Numbered from the stretch's first letter, positions 12,463 through 24,997 are shown. The stretch: DNA of 64,000 nt from Dioscorea cayenensis subsp. rotundata (GCF_009730915.1 NC_052475.1:28705016-28769015); one strand, 5' to 3'. Program-made: numbers and translations. Notes: a model not told the origin generated them from the letters alone.

Positions 12463-14425
12463 TTTTTTTTTTTTTGATAAAAGTGGATAAACCACAAATT
12501 TATTGAAAATAAAACATAGCGAAAAAGTACAGTAGAAGTACAGAAACTCTCACCAGAGGTGAGGCATAAGTACTACAAGATACATAACATGGAAAACAAA
12601 GAACGAGAAGATAAAACAGCTATGAAGACGAAAGCCACCAACAGGGGGTACAGGTCAACAGAGCTGACAGTGAAGAACTCTACTCTAGAGCAGGATTAGG
12701 ATCTGAATCGCCATAAATGTTGGATTCCCTTGCGCTGATGAAGTTGATTGAGCGCTTGATTTTCTGAGTAGCCACAGCCAAAGACTGCTGTTGGTTAACA
12801 TCGGTCGCTGAAAACCAGGAAAGTAGCATATTAGCAATTTTAACCATTAAAGAGTGAGCAGGTGCTGCAGACAATTGAAAAATGCGATTGTTACGCTCTA
12901 GCCAAATATTCCAAATAATAGCTCTAACACAAAGGTCCCAAAGAGGTTGCCATTGAGGTTGAATGGAAGTGATCCAAGTGGTCCAAATCTTCGAAAAGGA
13001 AGTTGGAATGGAGTGTATTTCAAAAATTTGTGAGAAAAAGGACCAGATACGTGAAGTGTATACTGCGATCTATGAAAAAGATGTTCTATTGTCTCGGAGG
13101 CTCTATGGCAAAAATGCATGCAAGTATCTGTTGTATTTTGTAAGTTGCAACCTTTTTTGAAGAGATTTGTAAGGGTGAGGATTTTATCTTCCCAAGCAAG
13201 CCAGCAGAAAAGGGTGATTTTTGTTGGGCATCTAATTTTCCAGAACTGCTTATAAAGTAGACAGCGAATCCCTCCATCGATAATAAACTTGTAAAAAGAT
13301 TTTACCGAGAAGGTTCCACTTTTATTCAGAGGCCAAGTGTAAAAGTCTTCTAGTCCACTTGAGCAATCGGGGATTATCTCCAACGAGAAGTAAATTCATC
13401 GAAATCACTGCTGAAGAAGAGATTTTCGGGGAGTATACTTGTTCGGTAATCGACTGAATCGTAATCCAAGGGAAAATACATTCATTAAAAAGAAGAGGCC
13501 AACGATCTTTCAGAGAAATCCCCGAGAACCACCTATCATACCAAAAGTAGGTATTGGCTCAATTTTTAATAGTTTTTGAGACGCAGTGCTGAAAAAGTAT
13601 TCAAGGAAGAAAGAATCCCCGCCCAAAAAAAGGATTTATTTCTTGGAGGCGAGTGAAAAAAAGAGGACATGTTGGGTTTCGGAAAAAAATAGTTAGCTTT
13701 AATAATTTTAACCCAATAGACATTAGGATTAGAAATAATTTTCCACCACCATTTTCCAAGCAAAGCACAATTGAAATCTTGGAGACTAAGGATTCCCCAA
13801 CCGCCCATATTCCGTGGTCTACAAATCTTTTTCCGAGCCACCAACCTCGAAACCTTTGGGTCCTAAATCGGGTCCCTTCCAAAGGAAGTCCCTACGAATC
13901 TTGTCAATTTCTTTTAATCACCCAAGTAGGAAGTTTGAATCATCGACATCCAATATCATTTGGAGCAGTTGAAAGTACAGAGTTGAGAAGAGTTAATCGA
14001 CCTCCAAGAGAGAGGTAAATGGCCTTCCAGGGCGATAGTCTAGCACGAACAGTTTCAATGAGATGAAACCAGTCATGTCTTTTTGGTCGTCGACCAGATA
14101 AAGGAACCCCCAAATAGGTTAGCGGAAGGCAATCTCTAGAACAATTAAGTATCATAGCAGAAGTGAAGTGGGGTTGGAAGCCGTAATTAGTGGAGTATAA
14201 GCAGCTTTTAGAATAATTAATGGTAAGTCCAGAAGAACCTTCAAAAAGATAAAGAATTAACTTAATTATGTTAAGATCCTCTTGACCTCCAGCAGAGAAT
14301 ATGATCAGATCATCCGCATATTGAAGATGGCAAATGCTATCTGAATTGTCAAGTGGCACACCCACTAGGGTTCTAGATCTAAGGGCATTGGTAAACATAG
14401 CACTTAGAACGTCAGCAGCTTAGCA
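12463..14425 (-). mobile_element. 5'-truncated L1-type LINE (RT and zf-RVT remnant)
   Basis: Read on the minus strand, the element starts within the reverse transcriptase domain (ADVLSAMF at about 14395-14420), passes the catalytic YADD at about 14315 and the GLTINYSKS and YLGVPLSG blocks, then a thumb-like stretch (ARKKICRPRNMGGWGI), and ends in a zf-RVT domain (about 13383-12900: WKIRCPTKITLFCWLAWEDK). The frame is broken several times, at about 13940, 13850 and 13400, so it is not functional. A 3' UTR of about 430 bp follows, with AATAAA next to GTGGTTTATCCAC and a poly(A) tail at the left edge. A perfect 13-bp target-site duplication flanks it, the mark of target-primed reverse transcription. 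The endonuclease and ORF1 are absent because of 5' truncation. Confidence 0.92.
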
Positions 14426-14438
14426 CATAGAAGAGATT
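14426..14438. repeat. Right target-site duplication of LINE 1
   Basis: Second copy of CATAGAAGAGATT, identical to 12450-12462. It marks the 5'-truncation point of the minus-strand LINE. Confidence 0.85.
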
Positions 14439-15639
14439 GAAAAAGTGTTTTTTTTAACAAAAATTAATTAATTTTTAACTACAACATTATACACATACAT
14501 ATTTGTTAAATTTATTTACAAATTATATTTTCTTATGAAATATATGCAAATTCTCTTACCAAAAATTTCCTTTTTTCTTCCCATCATTTTCTCTCTTTAA
14601 AAGACTAACATTTCCAATGGTTTGTTAATTACATAAAAGAATCTTGACTATAGTAACACCAGCACGGCACTCAAAGATCCATTCAAAGCCTGCCATTCAT
14701 AGACCTATTCAAATGCTCCTTTTTATATATGTTTGTTGAGTAGCTAACATTAAAGTACAAAAACACCCTCTCTAGAAACTCTTTTACTAAATTCTAAATT
14801 CACCAGTACCTCATTTACTAAAGTTTGAAATCCTAATATTAATTAAAATTTCTGGACCATGCTCAAACCATGTACTTTATCACATTAGGAGCCAATAAAG
14901 ACAAAATTTTAAGATTTATCAGCTTATGTTAACAAACCATACATTATTGTAACATAAATAAAAAGATAATAGGAGATGTATCAGCTCGGCACCACCACCA
15001 CAACCACCACCGTCACCGCCAAATTTGGCGGCGATCACCATCATGCTCCTTCCGAGGTTCATCGCCATTGTCCCAAGATGAGCAGCAGAACTGATAACCA
15101 GTTGGTTTTTACAGTAATGTGACTCATCTGTAACAAGTAGTTTCATTGTATTTGTTAATATATGATAATAGATGAAGTATACTCATTAAAGAATTATTAT
15201 AGAATAAATTTCAGAGTGATGCTATTTGTGTTAAAAACACATCAATCTCCATGCAAGTCATAATACTAGAAATCTTGACAGAAATTAAAAAATTATAGGT
15301 GTAAATGACTTATAAATACTAACACGTTTTACAATAACTGACCTTAGGAATTACCAAATTACTGATAATTATTTAAATCACTTTGAGATTTTGGTGCTAC
15401 AAGCCTTGATAGAAATTTGATGACAAATACATAATTAGCTATTTACTAAATTAAGTATTTAAATGATTACTAACCTTAGAAGTTTCTTCAACTTGGGTGC
15501 AGGAGAAGAAGAAGAGCATGAATTTCCCTTTCTTTGAAGGGACTAGAAATTCAATTTGGATCAGAAAAGAAAAGAATCTGATGCATTGATTAAATTATCT
15601 TTTCCTTTCACCCTTTTCCGTTCTTCTCTTGTATGTTAT
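14439..15639. other. AT-rich intergenic DNA with a doubtful small frame
   Basis: Mostly AT-rich. On the minus strand, 15146-14919 is open for 75 residues and has a Gly-rich stretch, and an ATG near 15521 could start a short upstream exon, but I found no in-phase splicing that gives a convincing protein. I do not call a gene. Confidence 0.4.
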
Positions 15640-16115
15640 TCCCTGGGCACTGCACATTTAAAAATATGGTGATTAATGGAATAGTGGAAGAACTTCACAC
15701 ATATGGCAGCAGATAGTACTTACAATTTATTAGAGTACTTGAGCATGGCCTGCTGGATTCCATTGCAAAAGTTTTCAATTGGCTTTGATACACTCTATAA
15801 GTAATGCTATTTCTACAATACAGATTTCCCAAATAACTGATAACCATTCAAGTTATCAATCATTTTGTGAAGTCCATTGGAGTTTCTATTCCAAATTAAC
15901 ACTGTTCACAAGTATAATAACACAAAAAAACAAGGTCAGTTTTTGACAACTTAAAGAAATATTACAGAACTATTCACAAAATAATTCATAGTCCTGAAAC
16001 CATATGCATAATCCAATATTACCTGACGGCAATAGTGAGGAAGCTTGTCTCATCAGTATGATGTATCCTGTATTCAACTACAAATTTGCTGAAGTTTGTG
16101 CTTGTCACGCTATAT
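15640..16115 (-). pseudogene. Decayed partial copy of the DRG GTPase gene (3' part)
   Basis: Several blocks match the intact DRG gene at 19.4-20.1 kb in order and orientation: GGGCACTGCACATTT at about 15644 (exon 9 acceptor, 19446 in the gene); GAGCATG and GGATTC with the following GTTGCA/ATTGCA at about 15742-15770 (exon 8); GTGAGGAAGCTTGTCT at about 16037 (exon 7 end, 19888); TATCCTGTATTCA at about 16067 (exon 7, 20041); and TTTGTGCTTGTCAC at about 16096. Intron remnants lie between, so this is a DNA-level duplicate and not a retrocopy. About 130 bp of exon 7 are deleted and the frame is lost. It lies immediately downstream of the PPR stop codon. Confidence 0.8.
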
Positions 16116-16118
16116 AGA

Positions 16119-18524
16119 TTATGTTTTATTGACAGGAATGTAAGTTTCAGGTATATAACCAATGTCTTGGATCAACTGAGTCAATCCATCCAACACTGAA
16201 TAAATCTTATCTGTCTGTATGTGTTCTCTGCCTCTGGCAATAAAAACATGAACTTCTTTCATCACTTCAATCCAGCTATACCCTGGCTCCTTAACCACCC
16301 CAATTTGATCCATTCCCTTCCTAATTTTTTCTGCATCAACCCACATTCCCTTGGAAGCATATATGTTTGATAATAAGACATACGGACCACTATCTCTTAA
16401 ATTGGTTGCGGTTGCCATCATAGCTCCATAATTTCCCAATTCAACATCACCAAACATTCTACATGCACTGAGGAAGCTCCTCCATACGATTGCCGTTGGT
16501 TCAATTGGCATTTCCTCAATAAATTCCTTAGCCTCGTGCAACCTCCCTGCTCGGCCTAACAGGCTAACAACTGAAGCATAATGTTCCATGCCTGGTTCAA
16601 TTCCAAAGTCATGTTTCATTGAATAGAAGTAGCTCAGTCCTTCCTCCACAAGCCCCACATGACTGCATGCTGAAAGGGCACCAACAAATGTTATGTAGTT
16701 TGGTTCAATTTTCTTGCTTATCATCTGATGGAATATTTGGAGGGCTTCCTCAGCATACCCATGCTGTGCACATGTTGAAATCATTGAATTCCAACACACG
16801 ATGTCCCTTCCACACATCGTATTAAATAGAAAATGAGCTTCTTGTATGCAACCACATTTGGCATACATGTCTACTAAAGCATTTGAAATATGAGGATCGA
16901 ACTCAACACCTGCTTTTATTATGTGTACATGGAACTGAGACCCAAGGAATAAACTGGTGAGATTACTTGATGCGGTAACAAGAGCAACAAAGGTGAAGTC
17001 AGTAGGTTTCAGACCAGAAAGGCACAACAGGTGGAAGAGTTTAACAGCCTCTTCACCTAGACCATTTTGGGCATACCCAGAAATCATAGCATTCCAAACA
17101 ACAAGATCCCTTTCATTCATCTCATCAAACACTCTCCTTGCATCATCAACCCTTGAACATTTTGAGTATACATCAACCAATGCACTCCCAATGTACAACT
17201 CCAATGAGAAACCAATTTTAATGACAAGACTGTGAACTTGTTTGCTCAATTCTACAGCAGACGAAGCTGCTGATGCTCCGAGGAGGCTAACATAAGTCAA
17301 AAGGCTTGGGCGCAGTGATTCAAGTCTCATCCTCTTGAACAAACTGAACACTTCCAAAAGTTCATCATTCCTTGCATATCCTTCAATCATGGCATTGTAT
17401 GATATTGTATTCTTATCACTCATAACATCAAAAACAAGTCTTGCATCAACCAAAGAATTGCATTTGGCATACATATCAATCAAACCATTCTTCACATACT
17501 CATCATTCTCCAAATTAGCTTTGATGGCATATCCATGGACTTGCTTTCCTTGTCGCAATGCCATTAAAGAACCACATGAACTTAAGACACTCGTGCAAGC
17601 AAATCCATCTGGACGGAATTCCAACCGGCTCATCCTAAAAAACATGCCCATGGCTTCCTCGTCTAGGGAATTCTGCATGTAGCCAGCGATCATTGTGGTC
17701 CATGACACAAGGTTCTTCACCACCAACGAGTCAAATAGTCTGCATGCAGTCTTCACCCTAGAGCATTTGCAATATAAATCAATAAGCGCATTACTCACTG
17801 AGATATCCACCTCAGCTCCACTTCTATACGCATAGCCATGTATTTGCTTACCACCTTCGAGGAATTGAACATCAGCGCAAGCACTTATAACACTCGAAAG
17901 AACAAATCGATCAGGCATCACTCCCTCCTCCCTCATCCGATTAAACAGATGAAGTGACTTGTCACTCCTACCAATCAGTGAGTAACCGGTGATTATCGCT
18001 GTATATGTGACCGAATTCCTGAAAGGCAAATCATCAAACACAAACACTGCATCCTCCAAGCAAGCAACCCTAGAGTAAAAGTTAATCAAAGATGTGCCTA
18101 CAAAGACATCAGTGCTAAAACCCATCTTCACAGTGAGACCATGAACTTGGGATCCCCGACCAATGCTGCTTGATTGCACGCACGCACGCAGGACACTGGC
18201 GAGAATGAACTCATTCGGGCTCTCCGAAAAGCATCTCCGGAGGCAAGAAAACAGAGAGAAAGCCTCTTCTGAGTGACAATGCTGGGTGTAGCAAGAGATC
18301 ATCGTGGACCAAGAGATGAGGTTTCGTTGAGGCATTCCGTCGAACAACTTCCGCGCATGGCGAATTTGACCGGATTTCGAGTACCCTGAGAGGAGAACGT
18401 TTGCTACGAAGACATCTGATTGGAAGCCAGAGGTGATGGACAGGGCATGGATTGCTTGGAGATGGATATGGTGAGCTTTGCCGGCGATACATGACTGCAA
18501 AAGATCGAAGAGTCTCTGCTTCAT
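16119..18524 (-). CDS. PLS-class pentatricopeptide repeat protein, E subgroup (At4g39530-like)
   Basis: An uninterrupted 801-residue frame with tandem P, L and S type PPR motifs from about residue 35 to 640 (repeated LIDMYAKC, NAMISGYAQNG and GxQxH patterns). An E-type C-terminus follows (about 650-790: EPTAIVWRSFLSACR, VLLSNIYASKGMW, VVKEPGYSWIEV). There is no DYW deaminase domain, and the protein stops soon after GYIPETY. PLS-class PPR proteins bind organelle RNA one base per repeat and usually specify C-to-U editing sites in plastids or mitochondria; E-class members recruit a deaminase in trans. Intronless, as is usual for the family. The overall sequence resembles Arabidopsis At4g39530. 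The stop codon lies next to the boundary of a duplicated DRG fragment, so the C-terminus may have been clipped. The RNA target cannot be read from this. Confidence 0.95.
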   Translation of the reverse strand: MKQRLFDLLQSCIAGKAHHIHLQAIHALSITSGFQSDVFVANVLLSGYSKSGQIRHARKLFDGMPQRNLISWSTMISCYTQHCHSEEAFSLFSCLRRCFSESPNEFILASVLRACVQSSSIGRGSQVHGLTVKMGFSTDVFVGTSLINFYSRVACLEDAVFVFDDLPFRNSVTYTAIITGYSLIGRSDKSLHLFNRMREEGVMPDRFVLSSVISACADVQFLEGGKQIHGYAYRSGAEVDISVSNALIDLYCKCSRVKTACRLFDSLVVKNLVSWTTMIAGYMQNSLDEEAMGMFFRMSRLEFRPDGFACTSVLSSCGSLMALRQGKQVHGYAIKANLENDEYVKNGLIDMYAKCNSLVDARLVFDVMSDKNTISYNAMIEGYARNDELLEVFSLFKRMRLESLRPSLLTYVSLLGASAASSAVELSKQVHSLVIKIGFSLELYIGSALVDVYSKCSRVDDARRVFDEMNERDLVVWNAMISGYAQNGLGEEAVKLFHLLCLSGLKPTDFTFVALVTASSNLTSLFLGSQFHVHIIKAGVEFDPHISNALVDMYAKCGCIQEAHFLFNTMCGRDIVCWNSMISTCAQHGYAEEALQIFHQMISKKIEPNYITFVGALSACSHVGLVEEGLSYFYSMKHDFGIEPGMEHYASVVSLLGRAGRLHEAKEFIEEMPIEPTAIVWRSFLSACRMFGDVELGNYGAMMATATNLRDSGPYVLLSNIYASKGMWVDAEKIRKGMDQIGVVKEPGYSWIEVMKEVHVFIARGREHIQTDKIYSVLDGLTQLIQDIGYIPETYIPVNKT

Positions 18525-19254
18525 CGGAGAAGAAGCAAAACCAATGCTGCTAAGTGCGAAGTTCGTAGAATCATCTTCATGAACAACTCCGCAAAATTTA
18601 CTAATTCCTTATAATATCTTGCTAACAAAGTTACAAAACATAAACAAACACATAAATATACAATAATCAAGTGTCAAAATTCACTACAGTTCTATGAAGT
18701 CAAGTTAGATAAAAAAATCTATAAAAAAGTAATCTATATAAGAAAGTTATGCTTCTCTTTAAATTCAGAAAACATATTAAACTAGATTAAGATATTTTAG
18801 ACGTTACTAATTTAATTCTCAAATTTCTTAAAAATTTAAATTCATGGTTGACACTCACAAGATATGATACGTGTTTTAAACTCAAATAGAGGCCATTTAC
18901 AAACTGAACTTCAAGCTTAGAATCAAAGGGAAAGAAAACAAAACGATAAATTGTTTAATTATCTGTAGATATTCAACAAACTACAACACTAATCTTGCCC
19001 TCACATTACAAGTTAATTGTTTGTACATGCCTCCAAAGTTTACTAAAAGCGCTTTTTAGACTTCACAGTGACGGTCCTCAACACTCAATTTTAAGCCTAG
19101 TTGAACACAAAATGTGGCCCAACAAACATCAGGAACTCAATCCAAATAGACTTGAAATGCAGAGCTACTGGGGATGTAAATTAGTTCTTCATTGCTTTTG
19201 TTTGACACCTGCTGGTCCAACATCACCTGAAGGTCTAATGAATTCTCCATTGGC
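18525..19254. other. PPR 5' region and DRG 3' UTR
   Basis: This short spacer lies between two minus-strand genes. The half near 19254 must hold the DRG 3' UTR; the half near 18525 holds the PPR leader and promoter. It is AT-rich with no other gene visible. Confidence 0.5.
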
Positions 19255-22200
19255 TCAAATCTTCTTTATGATCTGAACTACATCTTCATCTTCAAGCTCA
19301 TGTTCCTGCACCAAATTTCAAAGACATGAACGGAAACTGATCGGTCAGAGAATGACTCCATAATTAATAAGTAGACATTCATTCAATGGACACAAACCTT
19401 GCCAACTCTTTGGGGCTTATGTTTCACACTGGAACCCCAAACCAGGGCACTGCACATTTCAAATGCTGGTGAGTAATAGAATAGTGAAAGATATTAGCAA
19501 TGGGTTTAGATAAAGTTGAACAAGCGAAGAATATTTACTATTTAAATTGTTTGAGCATGTCCTTATGGATTCTGTTGCAGAAGTCCTCAACTGTTCTCCT
19601 CTTGGATGAGAGGATAACAGGATCCTCGTAATCAGGGTTCATTCCTTTTGGTTTTGTATATATGCGTGTTAGATCAAGATATTCCCATATCTTTTCTAGC
19701 AGTCCATCAAGATTCCATTCCAAGTGAGCACTGCTTGCAAATAAAATAAAAACAGAAAATCACAAAAGTACTCTACAAGGATAGCTCAAGATAACAGAGT
19801 AGAAATAAGTCATAGTTCTGAAACCAGAGGCATAAAAAGATACAATTGAACAACTAACATCTGATGGTACCTGACAGGACAGTAGTGAGGAAGCTTGTCT
19901 AGAATCTCAAGTTCCTCGAGTGTTATTTGGTCAATCTTGTTCACAGCATAGATGCAAGGCATATATATTCTACTCCCTTCAATAACATCTATAAGGTCAT
20001 CAGCAGTGGCATCGTATCTAAGAGAAATATCAGCATTGTGTATCCTGTATTCACTACAAATTGCTTTCACTGTTTCCAGGTCCAAGTTTGTGTTTGTCAC
20101 TGTTGATGTGAAATTAATACCACCTTTGTCTTTCTTCCTGAAGGTCAAATTTGGTGGTTCTTTATTTAACCTGCCATTTTGACACAAAACCATGAAAAAC
20201 ATTTGGGTAAATAAAATAGAAGCCTGGAAGTAACCGGCTAATAAACACAAGTCCTTAAAAAAGCTCTGATTTTACTTAAGTTAAGGTATCAGGAGTATGT
20301 GTTAAAATTAAAGTCATATCTAGACTCATAAGAATTGTGATAAGGCCATAAGCTCTGAACATACTAAATCTGATTAGGAAGATGGTGCAAATCATTGGGA
20401 CAGACTAAGCACACAAGTTCATGTTGAAATTGTCTTGATCGGCTTCATAAAACAAACAAACGAGCAAGGGTCATATGGTGTGCAAGATCCAGAAAAATAA
20501 CCAGTTCTGCTAAAGAAATTAAGGTGGGTAACTAAAACAGATAAAGTATTATCTCCGTGCACAACGATAATCTGGAACCATTGTTTCAAATAAGATTGTA
20601 GTGGAGTGACCATGAAAAATAAACTTGTACTATTTGATATTTCCTTACCCTTCCTAGTTTCTACATTTCGATTCCAGAATAAAAAATTGAAATGGTGGTG
20701 GAATAGGGTAAAACTAATTTAGTGTCACAGTTCATTAAGGTATATAGAATAGTTTCTTAATGATGGAAATAAATCTCACAAAGCATAATGAAACATCACC
20801 GGTAAAAGAACAAGAAAAAATTCAGCACATGTAACATGCATATTTTAATACAATTATAAATGAATGAAATTCGATCAACCAACCAAAACTGAATCTCAGA
20901 CCTCAAATAAGGCACCAAACTTCTCACAGTTACAATAAAAGTGATGTTTTACAAATCACAAGGGGAAAGAAAGAAAGAAAGAAAGTTTAGCCCTCTATAT
21001 GATATGTTTTATGTATTTTTCAAAATAAAAAAATCTGAAAGCAAACTTCCTAAAATAAATGGTAAAGAGAATATGTAAAAGCAAGAGTGATCACCTTATG
21101 CCAAAGCCCTCCAGTTCTTTTTCAATAAGTCGCTTGTGGGTTATAGGCTTTATTGCATCAAGAACAATTAAAATGCAATTGCATGTTCTAGCAGTGCTAA
21201 TTACCTGATCATTGACAAATGAATCATTTAATTCAAGGTCTGCACAGATAAGTTGTAAATAAAAGAATATAGCATCCAGTTTATCAGATAAGTACAATGG
21301 ACTGCCGAGTTTTATCAAGACCCAAGCAAAGACCACCAGGTTAGCACAATAAATACCAAGGCAAAGCCTATCATGCTACTTTCTTTCAAAATATCATTAT
21401 GTTTTAACACTGAAAAAAAAGCATTTCAAGAAAAATCCATATGTTAACATGAAATCCTACTACATATTCCCTTGGCTAGGTAAATTGTATGCAAATTACA
21501 TATAAAACAGAATTCAAGAACCAGTTTATCCCGCCTGTTTGGAAGTAAAGTTCTTTTTTTGTTCCTTTTTTTTTTATCTTTTTTGCAATTAAAAAGCCTT
21601 GATACTTTAATAAAGTAGAAACAATAAAAGAGAGAATTTATCTAAAACATATTTTAGCATAAACATTTTTACGAGTAACTACAAGAATTGTGTTTATTAC
21701 TTTTTTTTTTTTTTAATTACCTGCCTCCCCCTACCCTTCCCATCTTTTGCACCTTCAATGATACCAGGTAGATCCAACAACTGAGTAAGAAAAGATGAAT
21801 ATAAAAAATATTATTATTTGTTAATCAGAAAAAGAAAGAATTCATTGTATTAAGAAAAACCCAATAAAGAAATAGAACAATCACTTTTGATAACATATCT
21901 GAGAACTAGCGCATAACAAAGAATCTAATGCTTCAATCTTTAACAATGTGGTCATCCCTAAAGGTGGACACCCGAGACATCAGGCAAGTTAATAAGAGAA
22001 AACAGAAAAAAATGGTTTCTCATGCTTTCTATCTTGGGTTTAATCAACATCTAAATAACCTTCAGGGCAGTGTGAGAAAGGTGAGAGTTTCATTAAACAT
22101 GCCTCACATAGCTTTCCACATGACGCAGATTGCCTCATAGACAGCAAAAGAAATTATTACTATATCTCTGCACTGTGATTTCGATACTATCAACAACAAC

Positions 22201-24997
22201 CTTACACCAGATACAACACCACTTTTCAACAAAAAAAGAAAAAATATTGCTGTGCTTTTATCTTATTACCTTCAAAAAACACCACAATAATTCAATGAAT
22301 CAATGAGAGACTAAACTCACAAGTTTATAACCAAGATAAAGTATTTTTGGTCTTATAGAACACATCTAAACATCTACTTGAAAGAACACACAACTTCCAT
22401 CTACCAATAACGTACAGGCTCCTCGCACAAGTACATTCAAGTCGGCCCAACACATTGACCTTACCACTATTCTGCTTTTATTACTGTCACTATTCACTAC
22501 AAAGGACCTGTACAGCTCTTCGAGGGGAACATATGATGTCTGATAGCATGCATAAGATATGATCCTCTCCTTTGGAGAAATAATTATCTCTAACCATTTG
22601 GCAAGAGGGCGAGAGAATCAAAAGTGTATAAACCTATTGTGCATATGTTATAACTGATGCAGAAATAATCTATTGCGCAATTTCATTTTAATGCCAAAAG
22701 GGAACAGATAACAGATCTAACTCAAATTCCATAAACCTATGTGGGGACTAATTTTACTGCATCTGTTTAAAATCCAGCATTACACACAGAGAACAAGCAG
22801 AAAACAGGCAAATAAAGGCTGTAATCGTAGATAATTCAATTTGGAGATCTACAAGACCAGCAAGCATCAAGCAACTGCCGCTGACTAAAAGGATGTCTTA
22901 GACAACATAAGGTCCTAAATCTATTCCCAGAAATCCATAATATAGAAGAAAAGAAATCCACCTGGATTTTAGCACCTCTGTAACCGATCACACCAGGAAT
23001 ACATGTCAATGTGGTAAACTCATACGAAGCAACCTGTTAATCAAGAAACATTACATCTCACATGCTCAAAGTGAAAATCTCAACATTGTTAGCATCCAAG
23101 TAACATAATATGAAGATAATTTTGATCACATAAAAACTAAATAAATTGATTTTAAAAAATATAGTACGTCATACATAAAATGGTTTCCAGATGTCTAAGA
23201 TTTAGCACTAGCATGTTGTGTTGTTTTCAATTGAAGTCTATGGTCTTCACAAAATCTACTTTATGAACCAGTTAAAAAATTAAAATTGTCAAACAACCAA
23301 GCTTGCATTGTCATCAGCATTTAGTTTCTCAAGTAAAGAATTCAAAACAAATACGATGACTCGAAGCATTTATATAATATATTTCCTGAATTAAACTAAC
23401 AACATCAATAGCATTATATGTCAAGTCTATTCTAGATAACCTGTAGTAAATTTCTAAAAATTGACATAAACAAACATGCCTCAGAAAAAGTGCCTGTTAG
23501 CTTATTAAGAAGTGTTGACTTTCCAACAGAAGGAAACCCCACTAAACCAACTCGAGCATCTCCACTTTTAGTAACATCAAAGCCTTCACCAGCAGCACCA
23601 CCACCTCCCTTTGATGGAGGTGCAAGGAGATCCCGACGTAACTTTGCAAGTTTAGCCTAGCCAAAAATCAAAAACAATGAACTTGTTATTTTGCAAAAAC
23701 AGAAGGGAGTATTGTCAATTCGGTTTCTCTTCCAAACAACAATAATCTCAACATTCTTCATTTGTCAAATGGAGGGCTAGATGAATTTGAGGGCATGGTA
23801 ACTGTATCCAGTTTAGAATTTCACATCAGCTTAATTGTGACTTTTCCAGAAAAAATATAAACACAATATCTTCAATAAAAGGCAAAGTGAAGCCAGAAAA
23901 GTGTACAAATCTCAATTTACATGTCATAATCTTAAAATCCATTATTTTGGAAGTTCATACTAATCAAATGCACCTTAAGCAAACCAAGATGGTGCGCTGT
24001 TGCTTTATTCTTTTGTGTTCTTGCCATCTGCAACACACAGAAAAAAAATGCATTAATACATATCTAACAAAAAAAAGACACATGATATCGGATACATAAA
24101 TAGTCCAATAACATGATTTCAAATGAAAAATTAAAAATAAATGATTCCCCATCTATCCCTTGTTACCTAATCTTCAAAGGACCCATTCAAATCAAAGCTC
24201 CCTAAGACTTCTTAGAAGTCACTTATTCTTATACAAAATAAATTTATACTTTATCGTTCTCTTATGAAACACAATCACCATAATCAGAATCCCTAATTTT
24301 CTAAACCAGTTACAGATTCTGGACCAGGCTTTTTCCAAGGCAGTTGATACCCAGGCCACAATTTGGCCAGGTGAGGCAACCACCTTAAATGTTCACCTGA
24401 ACTGTAAAGCATTATTCAATATTAATACTGATATTAATTCACAAGAGAACAATATTGATTGTTTATTTATTATTTTTATTATAAGAAGGTTATGCATGGA
24501 CTCTCGCTTGGTATCACTTTTTCTTGCTAGCTCTACAGTTTTATACTGGCCAAAATCGCTAGTTTAACAGATAATACGAGAAATCATATGCTCGGTGTTT
24601 TAGCTAAAGACTAGAGAAATTCTCAGTCTGAATTCTTATTTACATGATTCTTTTAATGCAAAACCACTTTTTTCCCTCGAAGTATCTCGCTTGGTGACAA
24701 GCTAGTGAGGAAAACGGAAAATCGGAGCTGTTGCACAATATCACTTATGATATACACCGGTAGAAATGCCATGGCTTTCAAAACTTTGAGCAAATAATTC
24801 AAGATAAAAAGATCCCAGTTTTCAAGAAGGATTCAATTCAATAATCACTAAAATCGAAACCCTATCCCGTAACTCAATCAGATGGCTCAATTCAAATATC
24901 AGATCAATAGATAGATGATAATAAGATGAAGAAACAAGGGTTTCCAGTGAGAAACCTCGTCTTCTATGTCTTTGATCTTCTGCATGATGGTCGCCAT
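19255..24997 (-). CDS. DRG1: Developmentally regulated GTP-binding protein (DRG1 type)
   Basis: Ten exons: 24997-24956, 24027-23974, 23656-23480, 23033-22962, 21780-21721, 21204-21095, 20170-19871, 19730-19539, 19449-19398 and 19305-19255. They join in phase to 369 residues, the expected length for a plant DRG. The N-terminal helical region ([15 protein letters not shown]) is followed by the OBG/DRG GTPase core: G1 GFPSVGKST at 72-80, G3 DLPG at 118-121, G4 NKID at 249-252 and G5 SAH at 272-274. A C-terminal TGS domain ends [13 protein letters not shown] proteins are cytosolic GTPases that associate with translating ribosomes through DFRP partners. All introns are GT-AG except intron 3, which starts with GC (exon end 23480, donor GCATGT). 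A partial decayed copy lies at 15.6-16.1 kb. This copy is intact. Confidence 0.97.

Noticed and set aside
14919-15146. Gly-rich minus-strand frame of 75 codons, with a possible upstream exon ending near 15476
   Set aside because: The splice combinations I tried gave early stops or no recognisable protein; not enough to call a gene.
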